From JAEUJM01 sp044221555 (GTDB lineage: Bacteria > Actinomycetota > Acidimicrobiia > Acidimicrobiales > DATDAH01), in NCBI GenBank assembly GCA_044221555.1, contig JBGAOY010000011.1, positions 1-64,000 of the forward strand: a stretch of 64,000 nucleotides of DNA. The letters are read 5' to 3'. The position numbers and the translations under genes were made by a program. Positions 1-8,170 of the stretch are shown here, piece after piece (positions within the stretch are counted from its first letter, which is position 1; each line of letters starts with the position of its first letter). The notes under the pieces were generated by a model, which was not told the origin of the DNA, ran no database searches, and saw only the letters and a list, made by a program, of their open reading frames with translations.

Positions 1-601
1 GTTTCGGATCGAGACCGTCATCAACAAGCCGTCCGACATCGGGGTCCGCGCCCGGCTCGAGCACCTGGGCGAGCTGATCGACAAAGCCCGCGAGGTCAAC
101 GCCCGTCTGCTTACCCTGGAGCGTGCCGGTCAGGGCTGTGCCATCGGAGACGATCTGTTCGACCGTCTCCACCAGCCCTACAACCGAGAGGGCCAAAGAA
201 CCGGGGCCTTGCGCTTCGGGGACCCACGCGCCATGGCCCTGGCCGGCGCGCTCTGCTGTGTCGTCCATACCGTCACCGGCATCACCAACAAGAGCCTTCG
301 CGGGCAGGTCGCCGGACTCCTCGGGGCTGACTACACCGCCAACCAGATGAGCTACGACCTCCGCAAGCTCCGCCTCCACGGGCTGATCGAACGTGTCCCG
401 AGGACGAACACCTACAGGCTCACCCCCGAAGGCGTCCGTGCCGCGGTGTTCTACACCAAACTCCGCGGGCGCCTCCTCGGCCCGCTTCTCGACGCCGGCC
501 ACCAACCACCCGCACCCGTCGAGCTCCGCCACGCCCTCGCTCAGATCGACCGATCACTCACCACCTACGTCGAAGACGCGAGACTCGGCACTGCCGCATG
601 A
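1..601 (+). CDS. C-terminal part of a conserved protein of unknown function with a winged-helix end (5' truncated by the window)
   Basis: The reading frame is open from base 2 to the TGA at 599-601, so the gene starts before the window. The visible part is about 199 residues. The stretch TNKSLRGQVAGLLG followed by YDLRKLRLHGLIER and a wing-like YRLTPEGVRAAVFY looks like a C-terminal winged helix-turn-helix. From memory this resembles the end of a family of roughly 400-500-residue proteins that occur in scattered copies in actinobacteria and proteobacteria, often near mobile DNA, with no assigned function. Nothing else mobile is visible here. An ATG at 209 exists but lies inside the conserved frame, so it is not a likely start. 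It converges on the MMPL gene across a strong hairpin. Confidence 0.7.
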   Translation, partial: FRIETVINKPSDIGVRARLEHLGELIDKAREVNARLLTLERAGQGCAIGDDLFDRLHQPYNREGQRTGALRFGDPRAMALAGALCCVVHTVTGITNKSLRGQVAGLLGADYTANQMSYDLRKLRLHGLIERVPRTNTYRLTPEGVRAAVFYTKLRGRLLGPLLDAGHQPPAPVELRHALAQIDRSLTTYVEDARLGTAA

Positions 602-702
602 AAACCCGTCACAAAATCCAGGGCCGCCGGCCCCAAGAGATCTAGGGCAAGGGGGGTCCGTCAGCCGCTGCCGACCGGCCGGACCGCCGCCCTGCGAGTG
701 GG

Positions 703-750
703 AACTGGCGCCCGATCCTGTCGTTGGAGGCGCAGGATCGGGCGCCAGTT
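703..750. terminator. Perfect 18-bp inverted repeat between convergent genes
   Basis: Arms at 703-720 (AACTGGCGCCCGATCCTG) and 733-750 are exact reverse complements with a 12-nt loop. No T-tract follows on either strand. It sits between the end of the truncated gene (601) and the end of the MMPL gene (792), so it could end transcription from both sides. A short direct repeat (cggcgcggttcagac) at about 767-797 follows. Confidence 0.6.
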
Positions 751-791
751 CGCGCCGGCGCAGGCCCGGCGCGGTTCAGACCCGGCGCGGT

Positions 792-3272
792 TCAGACCCT
801 GGCGTGGGCCCCGTCGGGGTCGTGCGGGCCGGGTGGCGTGGGGACGTACTCGACCACCCGGTCGGGCTTGGCCAGGCCCTTCGACACCCACGCGTGCTTG
901 CGGCTGTCGGCCCACACCAGCATCGGTGGCAGCACCACGAGGGCGCTGAACAGGGCCACCGCCACGTTCATGGCCACGAGGATGCCGAAATCGCGCAGGA
1001 GGGGCAGTGACGACGTGGCGATGACGGCGACGCCGGCGACGGCCGTCATGGCCGACACGATGAACGCCCGGCCGGTGCGGCCCGCGGCGGTGTCGACCGC
1101 CTCCCGGGGCGAGGCGCCTCGCTCGCGCTCCTCGACGAACCTCAGCAGGATCAGCGACGTGAACTCGGTGCACGCCGCGATGACGAGCGGCCCGCCGATG
1201 GCGGTCATCGGGCTGAGCTTCAGGTTGAAGGTCCAGGCCACCAGCGAGGCCGTGCCCACCGCGATCAGCACGGGCACGAGCGACAGCAACGACCGCACCA
1301 CGCTGCGCATCCGGATGGTGAGGAAGAGGAAGACGAAGAGCAGGGCCAGGTAGGTGAGCTCGATGCGGTTCGCCTCGAGGTTCTTCAGCAGGCCCACGCC
1401 CACCACCGCGAGCCCCGACGGGGTCGCTTCGATGCCCGGCGGCGGGTCCACAGTGGCCTCGATCTCGTCCACCACCTTGGCGCGCTCCTCGAGGGCGCTC
1501 GGGCCGGTGCGGAAGATCAGGTTCATGGACTGACCGTCGGGGGAGACGAGCGCCTTCCGGATGTCGGGTGGCGCCACGTTGTAGGCGGCCTCGACCTCGT
1601 CGCCGGTCGGCGCGACCGAGGACGCGCCCGGGACGACGAGCAGGTCGCTGACCGTCGCCACCATGCTCGACGGGGTCAGCAGCTCGTCGGGGTACTGGGC
1701 CAGTTGGTCCTGGGTGAACTCGTGCAGGAACTCGACGTTCTCGTCGCTGAACACGTCGTCGCTCTGGATGAAGATGCCGAGCTCACTGGAGCTGCCGACC
1801 TCCTCGTCGAGGGTGTGGATGTCTCGGATGACCTGCGTGTCCTGGTTGACCCACTTGATGGGATCGGTCTGGAGGGTGAGGTCGTCCTCGACGGCCATGC
1901 CGCCGACGAAGATGGCGATGCTGGCGAGGGCCAGGGGAATGGCCGCCCAGGCCGGCACGGAGCCCATCCACACCGTGAGGCGCCCGAGCGGGCCCTCGCG
2001 GAAGTCGCGGCCCTTCGTGGGTGACTTGAACTCCCGGATGCCCAGGGAGGCGAGGGGCACGATGATGCTGCACACGCAGATCACGGCGATGCCCACGGCG
2101 AGGAGCAGGCCGAAGTCGCGGATCATGGGCACCTTGGCGAACTGGAGCGCGCAGAACGCGAACACCGCGTCGAAGGTGACCACCAGCAGGGCGGGGCAGA
2201 GGTTGCGGGCCGTCTCCTGGATGGGGTGGCGCATGTGGTCGATGACCACCTCCTCCTCCACCCGGGCGTGCATCTGGATCGCGTAGTCGATGCCGATGCC
2301 CATCATCACCGGGAGGCCGGCGATGGTGACGATGGTGAGCGGGATGCCCAGGTAGCCGGCGGCGCCGAAGGCCCAGATGAGCCCGACGATGATCACGCCG
2401 AGCGGTAGCAGTCGCCACCGGACGTTGAAGAAGATGAGCAGGATCAGGACCATGATCGAGGCGGCGATGGCCCCGAGCGTGAGCATGCCGCCGGTCAGGT
2501 AGTCGTTGATGTCCTGGAGCAGCACCGGCGCGCCCGTGGTGACCACCGAGGCGTTCTCGAAGTCGAGCTGGCTGGTGGCGGCCTTGGTGGCGTCGGCGCC
2601 GGTGCCCTCGTCGACGATGGTGGCGTTGCCGACGAGTCGGGTGGCCATCTGGGCGTGGGTGTCGTCGGGGAAGAACGAGCGCAGGGCGAGGCGGATCTCG
2701 CCCTCGTTGTCTCGCAGCAGGAAGTCGACGAACTCGGGGTTGTCGAGGTTGCGCTCGTCGGCCGGGATGGCGTTGAAGCGGGCGAGGGTGGCCAGGGCGT
2801 CGGTCGACCGGGCGGCCTGGCCCTCCTCGGTCGGGTCCGCGGTGGTCGCCCGCAGCAACGCCCCGCCGGCGATGCTCTGGGTGACGTCGCCGCTGTCGCT
2901 CGACACCAGGGCCTCGTTGAACTTCATCACGTCGACCGGTGTGATCACGGTCTCGATGGAGTCATCGGCACGGAGCTGCTCGGCCACGTCGGTGAACTGG
3001 GCCCGGTTCTCCCGGGTGAACAGCTCGTCGATCGTGTGGCCCTCGTCCATGGTGACGAGGGTGAGCATGGCCTGGCCACCGAACAGGCTCTGGTAAGCGA
3101 CGCTGTCCTTGTACACCTGGTCGCTCTTGTTGAAGTAGCTGTCCTGGCCGGTCTGGAACTCGAGCCTGGTGATCCCGAAACCGAGGATCAACGTCATGAG
3201 CAGACCGATCACGGCGACGAAGCCGGCTCGCTTCCCGAGCCAGACCGCCAACCTCATCCAGAACCGCTGCAT
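792..3272 (-). CDS. MMPL/RND-family membrane exporter
   Basis: 826 residues with the 12-helix RND layout: one helix near residues 8-30, a large outer domain to about 220, five helices, a second outer domain, then five more helices. The first half carries the MMPL proton-relay motif GIGIDY; at the equivalent place in the second half I read CTEF instead of an Asp-Tyr pair, so only one canonical pair is evident. Such proteins export lipids or hydrophobic molecules using the proton gradient. I chose the ATG at 3270-3272 because AGAGG lies 7 nt upstream; a longer frame to 3338 has an arginine-rich, poor N-terminus. Last of the minus-strand run that starts with the TetR gene; the nearby wax ester synthase makes a lipid substrate conceivable, which is inference. 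Confidence 0.85.
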   Translation of the reverse strand: MQRFWMRLAVWLGKRAGFVAVIGLLMTLILGFGITRLEFQTGQDSYFNKSDQVYKDSVAYQSLFGGQAMLTLVTMDEGHTIDELFTRENRAQFTDVAEQLRADDSIETVITPVDVMKFNEALVSSDSGDVTQSIAGGALLRATTADPTEEGQAARSTDALATLARFNAIPADERNLDNPEFVDFLLRDNEGEIRLALRSFFPDDTHAQMATRLVGNATIVDEGTGADATKAATSQLDFENASVVTTGAPVLLQDINDYLTGGMLTLGAIAASIMVLILLIFFNVRWRLLPLGVIIVGLIWAFGAAGYLGIPLTIVTIAGLPVMMGIGIDYAIQMHARVEEEVVIDHMRHPIQETARNLCPALLVVTFDAVFAFCALQFAKVPMIRDFGLLLAVGIAVICVCSIIVPLASLGIREFKSPTKGRDFREGPLGRLTVWMGSVPAWAAIPLALASIAIFVGGMAVEDDLTLQTDPIKWVNQDTQVIRDIHTLDEEVGSSSELGIFIQSDDVFSDENVEFLHEFTQDQLAQYPDELLTPSSMVATVSDLLVVPGASSVAPTGDEVEAAYNVAPPDIRKALVSPDGQSMNLIFRTGPSALEERAKVVDEIEATVDPPPGIEATPSGLAVVGVGLLKNLEANRIELTYLALLFVFLFLTIRMRSVVRSLLSLVPVLIAVGTASLVAWTFNLKLSPMTAIGGPLVIAACTEFTSLILLRFVEERERGASPREAVDTAAGRTGRAFIVSAMTAVAGVAVIATSSLPLLRDFGILVAMNVAVALFSALVVLPPMLVWADSRKHAWVSKGLAKPDRVVEYVPTPPGPHDPDGAHARV

Positions 3273-3389
3273 CGCCACGCCTCTCGCTCGTCCCCGTTGC
3301 GGAGGGGACAGTAGTGGAGCGCGCCCGGCGCCGTTCACCGTTCGTTCACACCGGGTCCCTGTGCAGCAGCCGTCGGTGGCGAGCGCGTC

Positions 3390-4232
3390 CTACCCGGCGC
3401 CCGGCACCGACACCTGGGCCGTCATGCCCAGGGACACGTGGGCCTGGCCGGTGGCGTCGTCGACCAGGAAGCAGTTGAAGCCGTACTCACCGGCGTCGAG
3501 GTCGATGGGCACGTACGCGGTGGCGCCCGGGGCGATGGCGGACAGGCCGGTGCCGGCGGTGTTCTCCCGGTTGCCGACCGTCCACTCGTGGGCCTGGTCG
3601 CCGTCGTTGACGACCTCGACGGTGCCCTGGCCGCTGAAGTCGACGGGGGAGTCGTAGGCGAAATCGGACATCGTGACCGTCTCGTCGGTGTCCGGCGGTA
3701 CGGGCGCCTCGGCGCTCTCGGGTGCGGCCACCACCTCGAGTTGGGCCACCATCCCCTTGGTGTAGTGCGATTCGCCGTCCTGGGCGGGGATGAAGCACAC
3801 GAGCGCGTAGGTGCCCTCGGTGAGCGGCACGGTCGCCGACCCGCTCTCGCCGGCGATGGTGTTGTTCGGCCCGCCCGCATAGGCGTCGTCGGCGACGAAG
3901 CCGTCGCCCTGGTCCTCGAGGCCGCTGGCCACGTCCGCCGGCGTCTGACCGTCCTCGAGTCGGATCAGGGTCACCTGGTGGTTCTCCTGGCCCTCGTTGA
4001 CCTGGTTCACCTCGACGAGGCCGGACGAGACCGTGTCGGTGTCGAGCGCATACGCGTAGTCGGTGCTCGTGACGTCGACGGTGGTGGGTGCGACCGGCTC
4101 GGCCGTCGTCGGCGCCGCCGACGTGTCACCCCCCGCGTCGTCAGTGGGGCCGTCGCTGCTGGCGCACCCCACGGCGATCAGCAGGACCGCTCCGAGGAGG
4201 GCCAGCAGTGGGGCGATGCGTGAGTTCCTCAT
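3390..4232 (-). CDS. Lipoprotein with two cupredoxin-like domains
   Basis: 280 residues. The N-terminus has a hydrophobic stretch ending in the lipobox IAVGC, so it is probably a lipoprotein, followed by an Asp/Thr/Ala-rich linker. Two related beta-sandwich repeats follow (about residues 50-165 and 175-275); both end with a CFI/CFL cysteine stretch and a GM near the end (YALVCFIP...KGM and YGFNCFLV...LGM), the pattern of a cupredoxin-like fold. Each half also has a His in place (ENHQVTL, QAHEWTV), so copper or another metal could bind, but a full His-Cys-His-Met set is not proven. AAGGGA precedes the ATG by about 7 nt. It is a paralogue of the protein at 5739-6650. Function unknown. Confidence 0.8.
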   Translation of the reverse strand: MRNSRIAPLLALLGAVLLIAVGCASSDGPTDDAGGDTSAAPTTAEPVAPTTVDVTSTDYAYALDTDTVSSGLVEVNQVNEGQENHQVTLIRLEDGQTPADVASGLEDQGDGFVADDAYAGGPNNTIAGESGSATVPLTEGTYALVCFIPAQDGESHYTKGMVAQLEVVAAPESAEAPVPPDTDETVTMSDFAYDSPVDFSGQGTVEVVNDGDQAHEWTVGNRENTAGTGLSAIAPGATAYVPIDLDAGEYGFNCFLVDDATGQAHVSLGMTAQVSVPGAG

Positions 4233-4294
4233 GGTCGTTCCCTTCGGGCGGGTGCGGCGGTGGGAGTCTGCTGGAGTGGGTGGGTGTCGGCCGA

Positions 4295-5047
4295 TCAGAA
4301 GGCGACGGCCGTCGCCATCAGGCCGTCGCCGGCCGCGCGGGCGGCGAGGGTGCGGGCGAACTCGATGGCGTCGACCTGGAGGCGCTCCCCGCCCGCGCCC
4401 GCGGTGAACGTTCCGCCGGCGGGACCGTCGAGCACGAGGGTGAAGGGCCGGCCGTGGCGCCGGGCCCATTCGGCGACGAGGTCGGCCACGAGGCGACCGT
4501 CGTGGTCCGGCCGCAGGTCCAGCGGCCGGTCGGTGGCGCGGGCGATGTCGATCCGGTGCATCCACACGTCCCGCGTGTAGATGGTGTCCACGAGGTAGCC
4601 GACCGTCCACCGCTCGGTGCCGTAGGGCATCACCACCTCGGTGCCGGCCCACCGTCGCAGCGGGGCGGGCACCCTCGTGCGCCCCTTCACGGCCCGGGGC
4701 GCGAGCCGGTCGAACTCGGCGACGAGCTCGGCGGGGGAGGCATCGGTCCGGTCGCGCACCTGCAGCGCGCTGAGCTCGTCCACCAGCGGGCCGTCGCCCC
4801 TGGAGGCGCGGCGCAACTGGCGGAGGTTCTCGCGGATCGAGGCGTTGCCCGCCATGGCCCCGACCACGTGGGCGACCATGGCGCGGACGTCCCACGCCGG
4901 GCAGTCCGTGGGGGCCGACCAGTCCTCGGCGCCGAGCCCGTGCACCAGGTCGCCGAACCGCTGGTACTCGGCGGCGGCGAGGACCATGGCCTCGCGGTGC
5001 TCGACCGACGGGATCGAGTCGACCGGGGTGGGGGTGTGGGTGGTCAT
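4295..5047 (-). CDS. Maleylpyruvate isomerase family (mycothiol-dependent, DinB-fold) protein
   Basis: 250 residues. The N-terminal part, with WSAPTDCPAWDVRAMVAHVVG and later YTRDVWMHRIDIARATDRP, is the signature of the actinobacterial TIGR03083/MDMPI family; the histidines in VAHVV and WMHRID are the usual metal ligands of the DinB-like four-helix bundle. Members use mycothiol or metal in small-molecule transfer or isomerisation; the substrate here is unknown. The start ATG overlaps the stop of the upstream TetR gene by 4 bases (ATGA, 5044-5047), so the two are translated together and the regulator probably controls this operon. Confidence 0.85.
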   Translation of the reverse strand: MTTHTPTPVDSIPSVEHREAMVLAAAEYQRFGDLVHGLGAEDWSAPTDCPAWDVRAMVAHVVGAMAGNASIRENLRQLRRASRGDGPLVDELSALQVRDRTDASPAELVAEFDRLAPRAVKGRTRVPAPLRRWAGTEVVMPYGTERWTVGYLVDTIYTRDVWMHRIDIARATDRPLDLRPDHDGRLVADLVAEWARRHGRPFTLVLDGPAGGTFTAGAGGERLQVDAIEFARTLAARAAGDGLMATAVAF

Positions 5048-5670
5048 GGGGTGCTCCTGGGGTCGGGGTCGGGGTCGGTGCGGTCCCGGAGGACGTGGTC
5101 GAGGTACATGTCCATGGCATCGTCCACCAGGCGGGTCCATCGGTCGCCGCCCTGGTCGTTCGCGATCTGCTGGCTGGTCAGGCCGGTCAACAGGGCGGTC
5201 TGCAGATCGAGGTGGGCCGGATCGGTGATCCCGAGGGCGGCCGACGCGCGGCCGACGCGCTCGAGCACCTGCAGCGCGATGTCGTAGGACTCGGCGGAGG
5301 GCTCGAAGTTGTGGAGCGTGCGCTGGAAGAGCAGTTGGTAGCGAACCGCGTCGGCGAGGCAGAAGGCCACGAACGCGCGGGCGCCGGCCTTGAACGACTC
5401 GCGGTCCACCTCGTCGTCCTCGGTGGGCCAGTCGACCTGGGCCAGCAGTGCCCGGTACCCCTCGGCGAACATCGCGTCGTAGATGTCGTTCTTCGAGGCG
5501 AAGTAGCCGTAGAGCGACTGCGCCCGCATGCCGACCCGGTCGCCGAGCGCCCGCAACGACAGCCCGGCCAGTCCGTCCTCGTGGGCCAGGGCCCATGCCG
5601 CGGTCAGGATCTCGGCGCGCGTCGCCTGTCGGCGCGCTGCGATCCTGGGGCTGTTCGTAAGTCCTGACAC
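5044..5670 (-). CDS. TetR/AcrR-family transcriptional regulator
   Basis: 208 residues. The N-terminal helix-turn-helix (about residues 18-62) reads AEILTAAWALAHEDG, LSLRALGDRVGMRAQSLYGY, FASKNDIYDAM, typical of TetR. The C-terminal part is a TetR_C-like ligand domain. The only start ahead of helix 1 is GTG at 5668-5670; there is no clear ribosome site, so it may be leaderless. CTGTTCG occurs twice around the start (5651-5657 and 5670-5676), a candidate autoregulatory operator, although direct rather than inverted. The gene leads an operon with the DinB-fold gene (4-base overlap) and perhaps the lipoprotein and MMPL exporter beyond it, a common regulator-exporter arrangement. Confidence 0.85.
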   Translation of the reverse strand: MSGLTNSPRIAARRQATRAEILTAAWALAHEDGLAGLSLRALGDRVGMRAQSLYGYFASKNDIYDAMFAEGYRALLAQVDWPTEDDEVDRESFKAGARAFVAFCLADAVRYQLLFQRTLHNFEPSAESYDIALQVLERVGRASAALGITDPAHLDLQTALLTGLTSQQIANDQGGDRWTRLVDDAMDMYLDHVLRDRTDPDPDPRSTP

Positions 5671-5738
5671 TGTTCGGATCTTGGCAGAGGAAGGGCCGCC
5701 CCGTCAAGGGCGGCCCGGTCCTGGCGTCCGTGGGGCGG

Positions 5739-6650
5739 TCAGCCCGTGGTCGTGGTGGCGCCGCTGGAGCCGCCGCCACCCCCACCTCCGTCGCCACCGG
5801 CTCCGCCGATGGTGACGGGCACGTTCATGCCCAGGGTGAAGTGGGGGGCGCCCGTGTCGGCGTCGCTCACGAAGCAGGTGAAGTTGTAGTCCGCCGGGGC
5901 CAGATCGAGGTCGACGTACGCCGTGGCGCCCGGAGCGATGGCGGCCAGGCCGCCGTCGCCGTTGTCGGTGGCGGTCGAGATGGTCAGCTCGTGCACCTGG
6001 GGCCCGTCGTTGACCACCTCGTAGGTGCCCTGGCCGGTGAAGTCGTCGGGCACGGTGTAGGTGAAGTCGGCCATGTGGATCGTGCCGTCGGTCTCGGGTG
6101 GCGCGGCGGCCGGCCCCTCGGCGGGGTCGACGGTCAGCTCGCCGACCATGCCCTTCTGGAAGTGCGACTCCCCGTCGCTCGACGGGATGAAGCAGATCAG
6201 CGCGTAGTTGCCCTCCTGGAGGTCGACCGTCGCCGTGTCCTCGTCGCCGGGGGCGGTCGAGTTCGGGCCGCCCGCGAAGGCCTCGGGGGCGGCCGCGGTG
6301 TCGCCCTGTTCGCCCAACGCGGTGGCGAGCTGGTCCGCGGTCTGGCCGTCGTCCAGCTTGATCAAGGTGACCTGGTGGGCCTCCTCGCCCTCGTTGTGCT
6401 GGGTCACCGAGACCAGCCCCGCCGGGACGGTGTCGGTGGCCAGCGAGTAGGCGTAGTCGGTGCTGGTGACGTCGAGCGCCGTCGGCTGCGCCGCCGCGGT
6501 GGTGGTCGTCTCCTGCGCCGCGGTCGTCTCGCTCGACGACGCCGAGCCCGGGTCGTCGTCGCTCGAACACGCGGACGCGAGGAGGAGCAGGATCGGGGGC
6601 GCCCACGCGAGCGCGAGGAACCGGTGACGGTGTCGCGCGGTGTCGGTCAT
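5739..6650 (-). CDS. Lipoprotein with two cupredoxin-like domains (paralogue)
   Basis: 303 residues, same build as the protein at 3390-4232: signal with a lipobox (LLASACSS), Thr/Ala-rich linker, then two sandwich repeats with YALICFIPSSDGESHFQKGM and YNFTCFVSDADTGAPHFTLGM. Shared strings such as DVTSTDYAY and AIAPGATAYV show that the two genes arose by duplication. The C-terminus differs: it ends in a flexible Gly/Ser/Thr tail (GGDGGGGGGGSS). ATG at 6648-6650 is preceded by AGGGG 5 nt upstream; a longer frame to 6725 lacks the signal start. It lies between the WS/DGAT gene and the TetR gene on the same strand. Function unknown; an electron or metal carrier at the cell surface is only a guess. 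Confidence 0.8.
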   Translation of the reverse strand: MTDTARHRHRFLALAWAPPILLLLASACSSDDDPGSASSSETTAAQETTTTAAAQPTALDVTSTDYAYSLATDTVPAGLVSVTQHNEGEEAHQVTLIKLDDGQTADQLATALGEQGDTAAAPEAFAGGPNSTAPGDEDTATVDLQEGNYALICFIPSSDGESHFQKGMVGELTVDPAEGPAAAPPETDGTIHMADFTYTVPDDFTGQGTYEVVNDGPQVHELTISTATDNGDGGLAAIAPGATAYVDLDLAPADYNFTCFVSDADTGAPHFTLGMNVPVTIGGAGGDGGGGGGGSSGATTTTG

Positions 6651-6752
6651 GTCCACCCCTTCGTCTGGCTGCGTGCCTTGGATCATCGCCGATCGCGGGC
6701 CCGGGCGCAGTCGTGGTGGCACCACTGTTCAGCGGTGGTGGTGCCTTGGGGG

Positions 6753-8153
6753 CTACTCCCCGACGGTGGCGTCGAAGAGCTCGCGGAACGACGGCTCCAC
6801 GCAGCCGGCGAGGTCCCACACGTCGGGCAGCAGCTCGTCGCACACCATGAAGCCGAAGTCGACCGAGTCGCGGTAGCTCATCACCGTGATGTTCAACCCT
6901 GCGCCTTCCATCACCGGGCCCATCGGGTAGGCCGCCTGCAGCTCGGCGCCGGCGAAGTAGAGCGGGAAGGGCGGGCCGGGCACGTTCGAGATCACGAGGT
7001 TGTGGATCGGCCGGTGACGGTCGGCCAGGTTCATCGAGGAGTAGAGGCGGGCGGCGAGGGCGAAGGTGTTCGGCGCGGCGAACTCGGTCCACCCCTGCAG
7101 CATGTCGGCGCCCAGGGCGTTGTGGTCCTCCTTCGCGCCGCGGGTGTTCTCGGAGATGACGGCGAGTCGCAGCGCCGGGTCGGCGATGTCGGTGGCGAGC
7201 GCGGTGAACATGGCCGACACCGAGTTGGCGCTGGGGCCTCCACTCGTGTCGCCGGCGCCGACCGCCACGGGGCACACCGCCAGCAGCGGGCTCTCCGGGA
7301 GCGCGTCGATCCCCGTGAGGTAGCGCCGCAGGGCACCCGAGCAGATGGCCAGCACCACGTCGTTGACGGTGGCGTCGGCCGCGTTCTTGATGGTCTTGAT
7401 GTCGGCCAGGGCCACGCGGCTGAACGCGACGTTGCGCGCCGCGGAGATGGCGCCGTTGAACGGCGTCGCCGGTGCCGTGAGCGGCATGGCCCCCGAGGGG
7501 CGGTCGGTGCTGCTGCGCGACGCGATGAGCGACGCGGCCGACGAGATGGTCTTGCCCACCAGGGGGACGATGTTCAGCCGCTGGCGCATGCGCGACGCGG
7601 CGGCGTGGTACATCAGCTCGCCGTCGGACGGCACCTGCTCGGTCTCTATGGGTGCAGGCTCCGGGCTCGGCGCGGTCGGCTCGAGGTCGAACAGGTGCAC
7701 CATGAACTCGGCGCCGGCACTGCCGTCCACGCCGCAGTGGTGCACCTTGGCCACCAGGGCGACGTTGCCGTCGGCCAAGCCCTCGATCACCCACGCCTCC
7801 CACAGCGGCCGCGAGCGGTCGAGCGGGGTGCTGGCGATCTGGCCCGCCACCCGGCCCAGCTCCACGGGGCCGCCGGGCGCGGGCGCCCCGATGCGCCGCA
7901 CGTGGTAGTCGAGATCGAACTCCGGGTCCTTCACCCACAGCGGGTGGTTCAGGCGGAAGGGCACCTCGACCAGCCGTTGGTGGAAGGGAGGGATGAGGTG
8001 GACGCGGTTGCCGATCGACTCCTTCACCTGCTCGAAGGAGTAGCCCCCGGGCATCGTCGACGGGTCGAACACCGCCGTCATCGCCACATGCATGTGCAGG
8101 GTCGGCGTTTCGAGGTACAGGAAGGTGGCGTCGAGGCCGGACAGTCGTTGCAC
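6753..8153 (-). CDS. Wax ester synthase/diacylglycerol acyltransferase (WS/DGAT)
   Basis: 466 residues, the usual length of the bacterial WS/DGAT family. The active-site motif HHxxxDG is present as HHCGVDG at residues 138-144, the N-terminus MQRLSGLDATFLYLETP is typical, and the C-terminal domain carries NLVISNVPGPPFPLYFAGAE. The enzyme joins acyl-CoA to a fatty alcohol or diacylglycerol to make storage wax ester or triacylglycerol at the membrane. The GTG start at 8151-8153 has no ribosome site but a TAGTGT box exactly 6 nt upstream, so translation is probably leaderless. It diverges from the esterase at 8171 across only 17 bp; a lipid-making and a lipid-cleaving enzyme share one promoter region. 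Confidence 0.9.
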   Translation of the reverse strand: MQRLSGLDATFLYLETPTLHMHVAMTAVFDPSTMPGGYSFEQVKESIGNRVHLIPPFHQRLVEVPFRLNHPLWVKDPEFDLDYHVRRIGAPAPGGPVELGRVAGQIASTPLDRSRPLWEAWVIEGLADGNVALVAKVHHCGVDGSAGAEFMVHLFDLEPTAPSPEPAPIETEQVPSDGELMYHAAASRMRQRLNIVPLVGKTISSAASLIASRSSTDRPSGAMPLTAPATPFNGAISAARNVAFSRVALADIKTIKNAADATVNDVVLAICSGALRRYLTGIDALPESPLLAVCPVAVGAGDTSGGPSANSVSAMFTALATDIADPALRLAVISENTRGAKEDHNALGADMLQGWTEFAAPNTFALAARLYSSMNLADRHRPIHNLVISNVPGPPFPLYFAGAELQAAYPMGPVMEGAGLNITVMSYRDSVDFGFMVCDELLPDVWDLAGCVEPSFRELFDATVGE

Positions 8154-8158
8154 CCTGG

Positions 8159-8165
8159 CACACTA
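8159..8165. promoter_or_regulatory. Overlapping bidirectional -10 boxes of the WS/DGAT and esterase genes
   Basis: The seven bases CACACTA read as CACACT on the plus strand (6 nt before the GTG at 8171) and as TAGTGT on the minus strand (6 nt before the GTG at 8153). The 17-bp gap leaves no room for separate promoters, so two leaderless transcripts most likely start back to back from one symmetric -10 element. Spacing and box are seen; promoter activity is inferred. Confidence 0.55.
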
Positions 8166-8170
8166 GAGCC

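Noticed and set aside
1..601. Insertion sequence or prophage at the left edge
   Set aside because: No transposase catalytic motif, target duplication or integrase is visible; only an edge-truncated protein of unknown function.
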